Positions 17,746-26,001 of a stretch of 64,000 nt of DNA are shown here, one piece after another (position 1 is the first letter of the stretch; the number at the start of each line of letters is the position of its first letter). Made by a program: the position numbers and the translations under genes. Origin of the DNA: Thiosulfatihalobacter marinus (GTDB lineage: Bacteria > Pseudomonadota > Alphaproteobacteria > Rhodobacterales > Rhodobacteraceae); assembly GCF_016019955.1 (NCBI RefSeq), contig NZ_JAECRZ010000009.1, forward strand, positions 62,001 to 126,000, in the 5' to 3' direction. The notes beneath the pieces were generated by a model. The model was given only the letters and a program-made list of their open reading frames with translations, had not been told where the DNA came from and did no database searches.

Positions 17746-18531
17746 TCAGCGGCCCGTCCATTCGGGTTTGCGCTTCTCAATAAAGGCATCAAAGCCTTCG
17801 CGCGCGTCTTCGGTCTGCGCCACACGCGGTAACAGTGTTTCTGCAAACCGCATCTGCTGCGGATAGGTCATGTCCTCCATCGCGTGACAGGCGTATTTTC
17901 CCAGCCGGATCGCGCTCGGCGACTGCGCGGCGATCTGGGCAACCAGTTCTGCAACCTTGTCGTCCAGCCCCGCGGCATCGGTCACATAGTTGACCAGATT
18001 GAACTGCAGGGCTTCCTCGGCCGTCAGAGGAACGCCGGTGATGAACATCTCCATCAGCCTCCGCCGGGGCAGCACGCGCATCATGGGTGGCACGATCGTC
18101 ATGGGAAACAGACCCACCTTCACTTCCGGCGTTCCGATGCGAGCATGATCCGCCATCACAGCCAGATCGCAGGCACAGATGATGCCCGCTCCTGCCCCCA
18201 TAGCGACGCCATTGATGCGCGCGATCGTTGGCTTTCGGCACGCCTGTATCGTCTCGAACAACCTTCCGGCAAAATGATCCGGGTCCGCCGGATCCTGAAC
18301 AAACGGGCCGCCATCCGCCCCCGCCTTGATGTCGCCCCCGGCACAGAAGGCGCGCTCGCCCTCGCCGGTCAGAACGATCACGCGGCAATCGCTGTCCCTC
18401 TCGGCAGCACATATGGCGGCCATGATCCCGTCTGCGACCTCACGGTTGAGGGCATTTCGATTGTCAGGACGTCGAATCGTGATACGCACTTCTTTGCCGA
18501 GCGCCTGCGATTGAACAACGCTCTCAGTCAT
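17746..18531 (-). CDS. Enoyl-CoA hydratase/isomerase family protein
   Basis: A 261-residue crotonase. It has FCAGGDIKAG (oxyanion-hole Ala-Gly-Gly-Asp), GVAMGAGAGI in the second loop, and the catalytic-type Glu in GTPEVKVGLFP; the tail KRKPEWTGR is typical. The first crotonase Glu is not at its usual place, so the reaction (hydration, isomerisation or other) is uncertain. The ATG at 18531 follows a G-rich ribosome site and is preferred to an in-frame codon at 18567. It opens the minus-strand operon with the AtuA-family and split carboxylase genes and is divergent from the dehydrogenase at 18671 across an operator. Confidence 0.85.
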   Translation of the reverse strand: MTESVVQSQALGKEVRITIRRPDNRNALNREVADGIMAAICAAERDSDCRVIVLTGEGERAFCAGGDIKAGADGGPFVQDPADPDHFAGRLFETIQACRKPTIARINGVAMGAGAGIICACDLAVMADHARIGTPEVKVGLFPMTIVPPMMRVLPRRRLMEMFITGVPLTAEEALQFNLVNYVTDAAGLDDKVAELVAQIAAQSPSAIRLGKYACHAMEDMTYPQQMRFAETLLPRVAQTEDAREGFDAFIEKRKPEWTGR

Positions 18532-18602
18532 TTCCGAAGCTCCCCCCCCCTCTGTATTGCAGGACACCGCGCTTTCTTACGTCAGGTCGTCAAAAGCTTG
18601 GC

Positions 18603-18631
18603 TTGATCTATTTTCTAACATATGTTTGATT
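18603..18631 (+). promoter_or_regulatory. Promoter with TetR operator copy 4
   Basis: TTGATC (18603-18608), a 17-bp spacer and TTGATT (18626-18631) flank CTAACATATGTTTG (18615-18628), one mismatch from the motif. Binding would cover the spacer and -10. It reads toward the acyl-CoA dehydrogenase at 18671. The minus-strand crotonase operon starts 72 bases to the left and could share control. Confidence 0.7.
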
Positions 18632-18670
18632 TTGGTCAACACGGCGGACGACATTTTTCGGGAGGATGAT

Positions 18671-19885
18671 ATGACCACTCAAAGTGAGGCCATCTCGGCT
18701 GATCTGGAAGCCATCAGGGCGAACTATTCTTTGACTGATGAGCAACGGCAGATCGTCGATCACGTGGATCGGGTGTCGCGCGAGGTGCTACACCCACTGC
18801 AAGCGCGTATGGATGACGAGGAATGGTGGCCCGATGATCTGTTCAAGCAGATGGGCGAGCTGGGCCTGCTGGGGATTACCGCACCCGAAGAGCTTGGCGG
18901 ATCGGGACAGAACGAGTTCACCCAGGCGCTGGTGTCCGAGGTGATTTCGAAGTGGAATCCGGCTGTGGGCCTCTCACACGGGGCGCATGACAACCTGTGC
19001 CTGAATAACCTGCTGCGCAATGGATCCGAAGAGCATGTGAAGAAATACGTGCCGGGCCTTTGCTCGGGCGAGCTGGTTGGTGCTTTGGGCCTGACCGAAC
19101 CGGGTGCGGGATCCGATGCGCTCGGATCCATGGCCACAACTGCCCGCCGCGACGGTGATGATTATGTCATCAACGGCTCGAAGATTTACATCACCAACGG
19201 CCCCATTGCCGATGTGATCCTGCTTTATGCCAAAACCGACAAGTCGAAGGGCGCCAAGGGCATTTCTGCTTTCATCATCGAGACGGACAATCCCGGTTTC
19301 AAGGTGGCGCAAAAGCTTGACAAGATGGGCTTTCGCGGCTCGCCAACCGGAGAACTGGTGTTTGAGGATTGCCGCGTACCCGCATCCGCCATGGTTGGAC
19401 CGGAAAACACCGGCGTTTCGGTGGTAATGAGCGGGTTGGATCTGGAGCGTGCTATGGTTGCCTCAGTCTGCGTTGGCATGGCCGAACGCGCCCTGGAACT
19501 AGGGCTGGAATACGCCAAGATTCGCGAACAATTCGGCAAACCGATTGCAAGTTTCCAGATGATGCAGTCGAAACTGGCCGAGATCTACACCGAGGTCGAA
19601 ACCGCGCGCGCATTCGGTTATCGGGCACTGGCCGCCTGTACGGGCCTACCAAAAGGGGCCGGGGGCCGTGGCGAAATCCACAAACTGACCGCGGCGGCCT
19701 GTCTTTACGCAGGCGAGGCATTCAACAAGGCGGTGACCGAAGCCTGTCATATTCATGGTGGCTCTGGCTACATGCAGGACACCGAGATCAACCGGCTGTT
19801 CCGCGCCAACAAATTGTTGGAGATCGGCGCGGGAACAAGCGAAGTCCGCAAGATCATCATTGCCGAAGAACTTTTGCGCGCCTGA
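18671..19885 (+). CDS. Acyl-CoA dehydrogenase, isovaleryl-CoA dehydrogenase-like (tandem copy A)
   Basis: A 404-residue FAD dehydrogenase. The segments SHGAHDNLCLNNLLRNG and GLTEPGAGSDALGS match isovaleryl-CoA dehydrogenase wording. A Glu in SGLDLERAM lies where that family keeps its catalytic base, while the C-terminal YEGT position reads GAGTSEV. It should desaturate a branched acyl-CoA, giving electrons to ETF. The start at 18671 follows GGAGG, and the preceding 38 open codons run through the promoter. It is followed after 13 bases by a close paralogue. Confidence 0.87.
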   Translation: MTTQSEAISADLEAIRANYSLTDEQRQIVDHVDRVSREVLHPLQARMDDEEWWPDDLFKQMGELGLLGITAPEELGGSGQNEFTQALVSEVISKWNPAVGLSHGAHDNLCLNNLLRNGSEEHVKKYVPGLCSGELVGALGLTEPGAGSDALGSMATTARRDGDDYVINGSKIYITNGPIADVILLYAKTDKSKGAKGISAFIIETDNPGFKVAQKLDKMGFRGSPTGELVFEDCRVPASAMVGPENTGVSVVMSGLDLERAMVASVCVGMAERALELGLEYAKIREQFGKPIASFQMMQSKLAEIYTEVETARAFGYRALAACTGLPKGAGGRGEIHKLTAAACLYAGEAFNKAVTEACHIHGGSGYMQDTEINRLFRANKLLEIGAGTSEVRKIIIAEELLRA

Positions 19886-19898
19886 GGGGGACGAGACA

Positions 19899-21098
19899 AT
19901 GAACAAGCAACTGCGCAACGACACCGCTCTGCCAACACATTTCATGACGGACGAACAGCAGGCCCTGGCCGATCAGGCCGGCAAGTTCTTCATGTCCGAA
20001 TTCCACCATCTGAATGCGGAAATGGACGATACTGATGACCTGCCGTCTTCGGTTTTCCCCAAGCTGGGCGAAATGGGCTACCTGGGACTGAACGTGCCGA
20101 CGGAATTCGGCGGTGCCGGGCTCGATTTTACCTCGGCCTGTATCATCACCGAGGAAATGTCGCGCGCCTCGGCGGCCATCGGACTGACCCATGTGGCGCA
20201 CGACAACCTCTGCGTCAATAATATCTATCGCAACGCCAATGACGAGTTGCGCCGAAAATACCTGCCAGGTCTGTGCGACGGCACGCTGGTGGGTGCCCTG
20301 GGTCTGACCGAACCCGGCGCGGGGTCTGATGCGCTTGGCTCGATGCGGACCACGGCCAAAAAGGATGGCGACGACTACATCCTGAACGGCGCCAAGATCT
20401 ACATCACCAATGGGCCGATTGCCGATCTGGTGCTGGTCTATGCCAAGACATCGCCCGAAAAAGGGGCCAAGGGCATTTCCGCCTTTATCGTGGAAACCGA
20501 CACGCCCGGTTTCAAGGTGGCGCAGAAGCTGAACAAGATGGGATTCCGGGGCTCGCCGACGGGCGAACTGGTATTCGAAGATTGCCGTGTTCCGGCCAGA
20601 AACATGGTCGGCAAGCTGGATGGCGGGGTTGCCGTTACCATGTCCGGACTTGATCTGGAACGTGCCATCGTCTGTTTCAACGCTCTGGGCATTGCGCAGC
20701 GGGCGCTGGATATTTCCATCGATTACGCCAAGACACGCCAGCAATTCGGCAAACCGATCGCCAGTTTTCAGATGGTTCAGGCGATGCTGGCCGACATGTA
20801 TACGCAGATCGAGGCCGCGCGGAGCCTGTCCTTGCGCACCGCTGCCATGTGTGAAGGCCTCGAAGAGGGCGAAGGCGGGCGCGGCGAAATACACAAGCTC
20901 ACCGCTGCGGCGATCTACAAGGCCGCTGAGGCGACATCCTTCGTGCTGGACAAAGCTGTCCAGATTCACGGCGGCTCGGGTTACATGCGTGATACAGAAG
21001 TGAACCGGCTATACCGGACCGGTCGCGTGCTTGAGGTCGGCGCAGGCACCCAGGAGGTTCGCAAACTCATCATCTCTGGCGAATTGCTGAAGAACTAG
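19899..21098 (+). CDS. Acyl-CoA dehydrogenase, isovaleryl-CoA dehydrogenase-like (tandem copy B)
   Basis: A 399-residue paralogue of the preceding gene, collinear throughout. It shares HDNLCVNNIYRNAN, GLTEPGAGSDALGSM, SGLDLERAI with the putative catalytic Glu, GGRGEIHKLTAAA and GAGTQEVRKLII. Divergence across the protein suggests an old duplication, with either different chain-length preference or a heteromeric enzyme; both are inference. The ATG at 19899 follows GGGGGACGAG. It is followed 9 bases later by an enoyl-reductase-like SDR. Confidence 0.87.
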   Translation: MNKQLRNDTALPTHFMTDEQQALADQAGKFFMSEFHHLNAEMDDTDDLPSSVFPKLGEMGYLGLNVPTEFGGAGLDFTSACIITEEMSRASAAIGLTHVAHDNLCVNNIYRNANDELRRKYLPGLCDGTLVGALGLTEPGAGSDALGSMRTTAKKDGDDYILNGAKIYITNGPIADLVLVYAKTSPEKGAKGISAFIVETDTPGFKVAQKLNKMGFRGSPTGELVFEDCRVPARNMVGKLDGGVAVTMSGLDLERAIVCFNALGIAQRALDISIDYAKTRQQFGKPIASFQMVQAMLADMYTQIEAARSLSLRTAAMCEGLEEGEGGRGEIHKLTAAAIYKAAEATSFVLDKAVQIHGGSGYMRDTEVNRLYRTGRVLEVGAGTQEVRKLIISGELLKN

Positions 21099-21107
21099 GG
21101 GCGGAAC

Positions 21108-21962
21108 ATGAGCGAAGCGAAATCAAGGCGTTACGCGTCGGATCTCATGGCGGGTCAAGTTGCCCTGGTCACGGGGTCCGGATCTGGAATGGGCCGGGCG
21201 ACGGCGATCGAAATGGCCGCTTGCGGGGCAAGGCTTGCGCTGTTCGCGCGCCGCGAAGAGCCGCTGGAAGAGACCGCCGAAATGATCCGGGCGGCGGGGG
21301 GCGAGGCCTTTGTCGTGCCCGGAGACACCCGCGACGAAGACAGTATCGAAGCTGCGATGGGGCGGATCAAGGACCACTATGGGCAGTTGGATGTTTTGGT
21401 GAACAATGCCGGCGGCCAGTATATCGCGGCCGCCCGCGATATCACCAACAAGGGCTTCGAAGCCGTGATCCGCAACAACCTGATCGGATCTTGGCAGATG
21501 ACCCGGGCAGCGGCGGATCACTTCATGTACGACAATGGTGGATCGGTTGTGTTTGTCACCGCCATCTCTGCGCGCACCGCGCTTACCGGCTTTACACACA
21601 CCGTCGCCGCCCGCGCCGGTGTGACGGGCATGATGAAAACGCTGGCCGCCGAATGGGGCGAGTACGGCATCCGGCTGAACTGTGTCGCGCCGGGCACGAT
21701 CAAGACCGATGCGCTTGGCCGCTATCCGATTCCGCCGGAACAGTGGAAAAAGCTGAACCGCTCGGTGCTAAACCGGATGGGGGCGGCCGAGGACATCGCA
21801 GGCACGATCATTTTCCTGGCCTCGAAACTTGGCGGTTTCATCACCGGAGAAGACATTTATGTAGACGGCGGTGAAACCTTGCATATGGGTCATGACGCGC
21901 GGGACATGATCAACCCCGCGATGTTCGAGAAACGCGAACGGGGAGATGGCAAGAATGAATAA
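21108..21962 (+). CDS. PECR-like SDR with non-canonical active site
   Basis: A 284-residue short-chain dehydrogenase. The cofactor loop is TGSGSGMGRA (about 22-31) with ARREE after strand 2, suggesting NADP(H). NNAGGQY is present. The usual Tyr-x-x-x-Lys is missing: the aligned stretch reads TVAARAGV, Thr for Tyr and Arg for Lys. The same ARAGV pattern occurs in peroxisomal trans-2-enoyl-CoA reductase. It may act on an enoyl-CoA or a 2,4-dienoyl-CoA rather than an alcohol. It overlaps the next crotonase gene by 8 bases. Confidence 0.8.
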   Translation: MSEAKSRRYASDLMAGQVALVTGSGSGMGRATAIEMAACGARLALFARREEPLEETAEMIRAAGGEAFVVPGDTRDEDSIEAAMGRIKDHYGQLDVLVNNAGGQYIAAARDITNKGFEAVIRNNLIGSWQMTRAAADHFMYDNGGSVVFVTAISARTALTGFTHTVAARAGVTGMMKTLAAEWGEYGIRLNCVAPGTIKTDALGRYPIPPEQWKKLNRSVLNRMGAAEDIAGTIIFLASKLGGFITGEDIYVDGGETLHMGHDARDMINPAMFEKRERGDGKNE

Positions 21963-22758
21963 ACAGCCCGTCCTTCTGGAGATTTCCGACAGGATCGCTA
22001 CGGTTACGCTGAACGACCCCGAGCGGCGCAACCCGGTCACCGGCAACGACATGATCGCTGCCCTTCTGGAGACCTTCGCCAAGGTGCAGGCCGATCCTCA
22101 GGTCAGCGTGATGATCCTGACCGGGGCCGACCCGGCCTTTTGTGCAGGCGGGGACATCAAGGAGATGAACGATCCCGACAGCGTGTTCCGCAAGGAGCCG
22201 CTGGCGGCGGCGCAGAGTTATGTTGATGGGGTGCAGCGGCTGCCGCTTGCGCTCTACAACATGGATATTCCGACGATCGCCGCAGTCAACGGCCCGGCGG
22301 TGGGCGCGGGGTGCGACCTGACCATGATGTGCGACATGCGCATCGCGTCAGAAAAAGCAAGGTTCGGCGAGGTGTTTCTGAATCTCGGAATCATTCCGGG
22401 CGATGCGGGCAGCTGGTTCCTGTTGCGTCGTCTGGGCCACCAGAAGGCCGCCGATCTGACCTTCTCGGGGCGCATGGTCGAGGCCAAGGAAGCGCTGGAG
22501 CTTGGTATGGTGCTTGAACTTGTGCCTCATGAAAAATTGATGGAACGGGCCCGTGAACGGGCCGCTGTCATCGCCGCGAAACCGCCGCGCGCGGTGCGGG
22601 TCGCCAAGCGTCTGATGCGCAATGCCGAACGGATGGACCTGCCGGATTTCCTGAATTCCGCGGCGGCCTATCAGGCGCTCATGCATCAGACCGAAGACCA
22701 CCACGAGGCGGTTGCTGCGTTCGTCGAAAAACGAAAACCCAATTTCACGGGGCGTTAA
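21955..22758 (+). CDS. Enoyl-CoA hydratase/isomerase family protein
   Basis: A 267-residue crotonase with FCAGGDIKEM and GPAVGAGCDLTMMCDM. An Asp replaces the first catalytic Glu (GCDLTM), and the second active-site region reads GEVFLNLGIIPGDAG, a pattern seen in a crotonase subgroup of uncertain reaction. The ATG at 21955 overlaps the SDR stop and has GGGGAG about 10 bases upstream, so it is preferred to 21946. Genes before and after are in one operon from 18671 to 23654. Confidence 0.82.
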   Translation: MNKQPVLLEISDRIATVTLNDPERRNPVTGNDMIAALLETFAKVQADPQVSVMILTGADPAFCAGGDIKEMNDPDSVFRKEPLAAAQSYVDGVQRLPLALYNMDIPTIAAVNGPAVGAGCDLTMMCDMRIASEKARFGEVFLNLGIIPGDAGSWFLLRRLGHQKAADLTFSGRMVEAKEALELGMVLELVPHEKLMERARERAAVIAAKPPRAVRVAKRLMRNAERMDLPDFLNSAAAYQALMHQTEDHHEAVAAFVEKRKPNFTGR

Positions 22759-22770
22759 AGGAAAGATCGC

Positions 22771-23253
22771 ATGTCAGACATCACCCAAAAGAAGATGGAG
22801 CAAATCGCGCAGATGTGGAATGCGCGCGGCAAGGGTCTGATAACGCATATGGCGCTTGAGATCGAAGAGGTCTCGACGGAAGGTGTTCGGGTTCGGATGC
22901 CGTTCAATCCGGACTTTTGCGTCGATGCGGAACAATCGCTGCTCCACGGTGGTATCCTGACGGCACTTCTGGACAGTGTCTTTGGACTGGCGAACTTTGT
23001 TGCCATCGAAGGCGTCAGTACCATGGCCACTCTTGACCTCAGAGTTGATTACCTGCGCCCGGCCCGTTCGCGCGCGGATGTCATCGTTCAAGCGCATTGT
23101 TTTCGCAAGACCCGCCACATCGCCTTCAATTCCGGCAGCGTCTGGTTCGCGGGCCATGAGGATGCTGAAATAGCTAGGGGAACCGCCTCGTTTGCATTGA
23201 CGCGCGGCGAAACCAGCCTGTTTGACGCAATGACAAAAGGAAAAACCTCGTGA
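22771..23253 (+). CDS. PaaI-type hotdog thioesterase
   Basis: A 160-residue hotdog-fold protein with SLLHGGILTALLDSVFGLA, the HGG turn and downstream Asp of the PaaI/acyl-CoA thioesterase family, near residue 54. It is expected to hydrolyse acyl-CoAs and release CoA when intermediates accumulate. Start 12 bases after the crotonase stop with AGGAAAG upstream. It is followed, with a 1-base stop/start overlap, by a second thioesterase, so the two may form a hetero-oligomer. Confidence 0.83.
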   Translation: MSDITQKKMEQIAQMWNARGKGLITHMALEIEEVSTEGVRVRMPFNPDFCVDAEQSLLHGGILTALLDSVFGLANFVAIEGVSTMATLDLRVDYLRPARSRADVIVQAHCFRKTRHIAFNSGSVWFAGHEDAEIARGTASFALTRGETSLFDAMTKGKTS

Positions 23254-23654
23254 TGGACGTGCAAACTGTCAATGCCAATGTATCCCGGGTGCCGTTCTTC
23301 CGATTTCTCAACTTTGAGGTCAGAAGTCTAGACAGTCTCCATGCTGAGGCGGAAATGACCTTTGATGACCGCCATATCGGTAACCCGATCATGGAGTACT
23401 ACCATGGCGGCATAATCGCGAGTTTTATGGAGGCCACTGCCGCCATCGCGGTACAGCCCGATTTCGCCGACGTTCCGGCCAAGCCGATCAACCTGACCGT
23501 CGATTACCTCAGACCCGGTGTGAAGGGACCGCTTTTTGCGCGCGCTAACGTCACGCGCAAAGGCAAGCGGATGGCAAGCGTCAGCGTGCTCAGCTGGCAG
23601 ACGGATCGGGAAAAGGCGGTTGCCGAAGGGCTGTATCACTTCCTTCTGGTCTGA
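23253..23654 (+). CDS. PaaI-type hotdog thioesterase (second copy)
   Basis: A 133-residue hotdog protein with YYHGGIIASFMEATAA. The HGG turn is kept, but the following acidic residue is Glu instead of the Asp in the partner. DYLRPG near residue 88 parallels DYLRPA in the first copy, so they are paralogues. The ATG at 23253 overlaps the preceding TGA by one base. Its 3' end overlaps the end of the converging tetR gene by 19 bases. Confidence 0.8.
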   Translation: MDVQTVNANVSRVPFFRFLNFEVRSLDSLHAEAEMTFDDRHIGNPIMEYYHGGIIASFMEATAAIAVQPDFADVPAKPINLTVDYLRPGVKGPLFARANVTRKGKRMASVSVLSWQTDREKAVAEGLYHFLLV

Positions 23655-25000
23655 CCGGGGCAACCGCTTTCAGGGCTACCTTGTCCTGTGGACGGGGTCG
23701 CTTCCCGGTTACAAATGCCTTCCAATAGCAGATTGATGAGCATGCTGGAGAATTCAGGCAGTGATAGATATCCTTCCACTCCTGCCTTGTTCGGGTCGAA
23801 CCATTCCACCGTCCAGTTTAAGGCACCCAACATCACTTGGCGCAAGGGGACGATCTTGATATCCGACCGTATGGCACCGTCGTCCTGAGCTTCACGGAGT
23901 ATCCGATCCCAGAGTTTTCCATACTCATGGCGAATACCCCTGTGCCTCTCCCTGAAATGATTGGGGAGCATTCCATAGCTTCTGATATTCGCCGAGGTGA
24001 ATTCACTTGCCTTGAAGAGGAAATCCAGGTGCGCCCAGATTGCAGTCGCTATCTTGGCGTGATGATCGTACGGGGCATCGAATTTCCGAACGGCGGCTTC
24101 GACACCTGATAGCAAGTCCCTCAGTCCGGCGTTTAGAACTTCGTCAACGATCGCTTCTTTGGAGTTGAAATGGTAATAGACGCTGCCCGCTTTCATGTCC
24201 GCTTCTTCCGCGATCTTTCTCAGCGTGGTCGCCTTGTAGCCATTGTCCCTCAGAACGCGCGCTGCGGCCTTTAGAATTTCTGCACGGGTCTTAGCCGCCT
24301 TGCTGTCGGGATCCGGGGTTTTGGCGGTAGTGGCGGGGCACAGCTTCAAGCCTTCGGTATCCGCCTTGCGATGTGGACACATTCCGTCAAGTATCAGCTT
24401 ACTCATTCGTTCCGCGAGTATGCGCACCGGATACGAGTCGACATCGTACCATTCTACGGTCCAGTTCATGGCACTCAGGATGAACTGGCGGATCACAGCA
24501 GTGGATATGTCGCTTCGAAGGTGGTCGGCGCGTTTGGCGTCATTCAGGAATTTGCCCCAGGCACCCGCATATGATGCACGCAATTCGCGATGCGGGGCGC
24601 GTGTTTCGTCCGACAACATCGGATAGTTCCGAATATTGGCTGACGTAAAGTCGCTGTCGGTCAATAGGTAGGCAAGGTGTGTTTCAATCAGCAGTCCGAA
24701 AGTCTTGCGAAAATCCTCCGAACTTGTCGGTGCCGACCGAACGATTTCACTGACCGCCTGATATAGTTGACGGACGCCAAGATCGAGAACTTCGCTCAGA
24801 ATCTGGTCCTTGGATTGAAAATGATAATAAATGCTGCCGGCCTCAATGCCAGCTTCCTGCGCGATGTCGCGCATAGTCGTTGCGTGATAGCCTTCATACC
24901 GAAAAAGTCGCGCAGCCGCCGAAAGGATACCCTCACGTGTCCTCTCAGACTTGCTCAAGTCTTCGCTCAGTGTCCTGGGGGGGTCAGTCTTGTGTACCAT
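23636..25000 (-). CDS. Double TetR regulator (two complete TetR units in one chain)
   Basis: A 454-residue protein made of two full TetR units. First helix-turn-helix at about 20-66 (AGIEAGSIYYHFQSK) with ligand domain to about 208; second at about 237-283 (ADMKAGSVYYHFNSK) with ligand domain to about 432. Both ligand domains share FTSANIR (about 118-124 and 334-340) and NWTVEW (about 179 and 395). One chain could therefore act as a TetR dimer. I chose ATG 25000; ATG 25036 (12 residues longer) is possible but sits 11 bases from the operator. It is divergent from a BadH-like SDR across a perfect operator. A tail of about 22 residues, Gly/Pro/Ser-rich, follows the second unit. Confidence 0.9.
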   Translation of the reverse strand: MVHKTDPPRTLSEDLSKSERTREGILSAAARLFRYEGYHATTMRDIAQEAGIEAGSIYYHFQSKDQILSEVLDLGVRQLYQAVSEIVRSAPTSSEDFRKTFGLLIETHLAYLLTDSDFTSANIRNYPMLSDETRAPHRELRASYAGAWGKFLNDAKRADHLRSDISTAVIRQFILSAMNWTVEWYDVDSYPVRILAERMSKLILDGMCPHRKADTEGLKLCPATTAKTPDPDSKAAKTRAEILKAAARVLRDNGYKATTLRKIAEEADMKAGSVYYHFNSKEAIVDEVLNAGLRDLLSGVEAAVRKFDAPYDHHAKIATAIWAHLDFLFKASEFTSANIRSYGMLPNHFRERHRGIRHEYGKLWDRILREAQDDGAIRSDIKIVPLRQVMLGALNWTVEWFDPNKAGVEGYLSLPEFSSMLINLLLEGICNREATPSTGQGSPESGCPGQTRRK

Positions 25001-25035
25001 TTCATTTCGATACTTGCGGGACACGAGACTGTCCA

Positions 25036-25063
25036 TTGCATTAAATCTAACAAATGTTAGAAT
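25036..25063 (+). promoter_or_regulatory. Promoter with perfect TetR operator copy 5
   Basis: CTAACAAATGTTAG at 25047-25060 is a perfect match to the motif. TTGCAT (25036-25041) and TAGAAT (25058-25063), 16 bp apart, form a plus-strand promoter for the SDR at 25125. Read on the minus strand a TAGATT -10-like element also abuts it, so one site can control both the SDR and the double TetR gene. Confidence 0.78.
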
Positions 25064-25124
25064 AATCCAAGGAACGTTCCGAATCAAGTTCTTGACAAAG
25101 GTTTATCGGAAGAGGAGGACCTCC

Positions 25125-25886
25125 ATGCGAGGGTTGAGTGGAAAACGGGTCATTGTGACCGGCGGTGGAAGCGGCATTGGCCGCGCAGTTTGCGAACGGT
25201 TCGGCGAAGAGGGCGCCGAAGTTGCCGTTTTCGATCTGAACAAGGATGGGGCGGAGGAAACTGTCCGACTGATCACCGAGGCTGGCGGGAAGGCGCAGGC
25301 CTTCAAGGTAGATATCACCGACCGTAGTCAAGTCGACACGGCGGTGGCCGAGTTCGAATCCGGCGGCCCGATTGATGTGCTGGTGAACAACGCCGGCTGG
25401 GACGTCAGCAGAATGTTTCTCGACACCGATGCCGATCTTTGGAAAAAGGTTATCGACATCAATCTTTACGGCCCGCTCAACATGCATCACGCGGTGCTTC
25501 CGGGCATGGTCAAGAGCGGCGGCGGTCGCGTGGTTAACATCGCCTCTGACGCTGGTCGTGTCGGGTCATCCGGCGAGGCGGTTTATTCAGCCTGCAAGGG
25601 CGGCATCATTTCGTTCACGAAGACCGTGGCGCGCGAGCTGGCGCGCAAAGGTATACAATTGAATGCGGTCGCCCCGGGACCGACCGACACACCTCTGTTC
25701 GCTCAATTTGCCGAGGGCGAGGCAGGTCAAAAGATCGCCGAAGGTCTCAAGCGGGCGATTCCGATGAAGCGCCTGGCGCAGCCGACGGATTACCCTGGCA
25801 TCATCTGCTTCCTGTCGTCGGACGACGCAGGGTTCATTACCGGCCAGGTGATTTCGGTTTCGGGCGGCTTGTCCATGCACGGTTGA
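25125..25886 (+). CDS. BadH-like hydroxyacyl-CoA SDR dehydrogenase
   Basis: A 253-residue short-chain dehydrogenase. TGGGSGIGRA at about 12-21 and VFDLN (NAD-type Asp) lead; catalytic Ser is in NIASDAG and the Tyr-Lys pair in YSACK. Wording such as NNAGWD, NMHHAVLPGM, RVGSSGEAVY and DDAGFITGQ closely recalls BadH, the 2-hydroxycyclohexanecarboxyl-CoA dehydrogenase of Rhodopseudomonas, so an alicyclic or branched 2/3-hydroxyacyl-CoA substrate is plausible. GAGGAGG sits just before the ATG. It appears monocistronic, with an operator before it and a strong terminator after it. Confidence 0.85.
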   Translation: MRGLSGKRVIVTGGGSGIGRAVCERFGEEGAEVAVFDLNKDGAEETVRLITEAGGKAQAFKVDITDRSQVDTAVAEFESGGPIDVLVNNAGWDVSRMFLDTDADLWKKVIDINLYGPLNMHHAVLPGMVKSGGGRVVNIASDAGRVGSSGEAVYSACKGGIISFTKTVARELARKGIQLNAVAPGPTDTPLFAQFAEGEAGQKIAEGLKRAIPMKRLAQPTDYPGIICFLSSDDAGFITGQVISVSGGLSMHG

Positions 25887-25955
25887 AGCCATGACAGCAG
25901 CGCCGGACACCAGGCGTTGCTGCCAAACCGTGCCAAAAGAGTTACCTCCCCGACT

Positions 25956-25982
25956 GGCCGCGCCTTTTGTGCGGCCCTTTTT
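25956..25982 (+). terminator. Rho-independent terminator
   Basis: A GGCCGC/GCGGCC stem (25956-25961 with 25971-25976) around a 9-base loop, followed by a five-T run at 25978-25982. It ends the BadH-like SDR transcript about 70 bases after its stop. The acyl-CoA synthetase at 26002 therefore probably needs its own promoter or readthrough. Confidence 0.8.
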
Positions 25983-26001
25983 CATTCTAGAAAGGTTGCG
26001 A

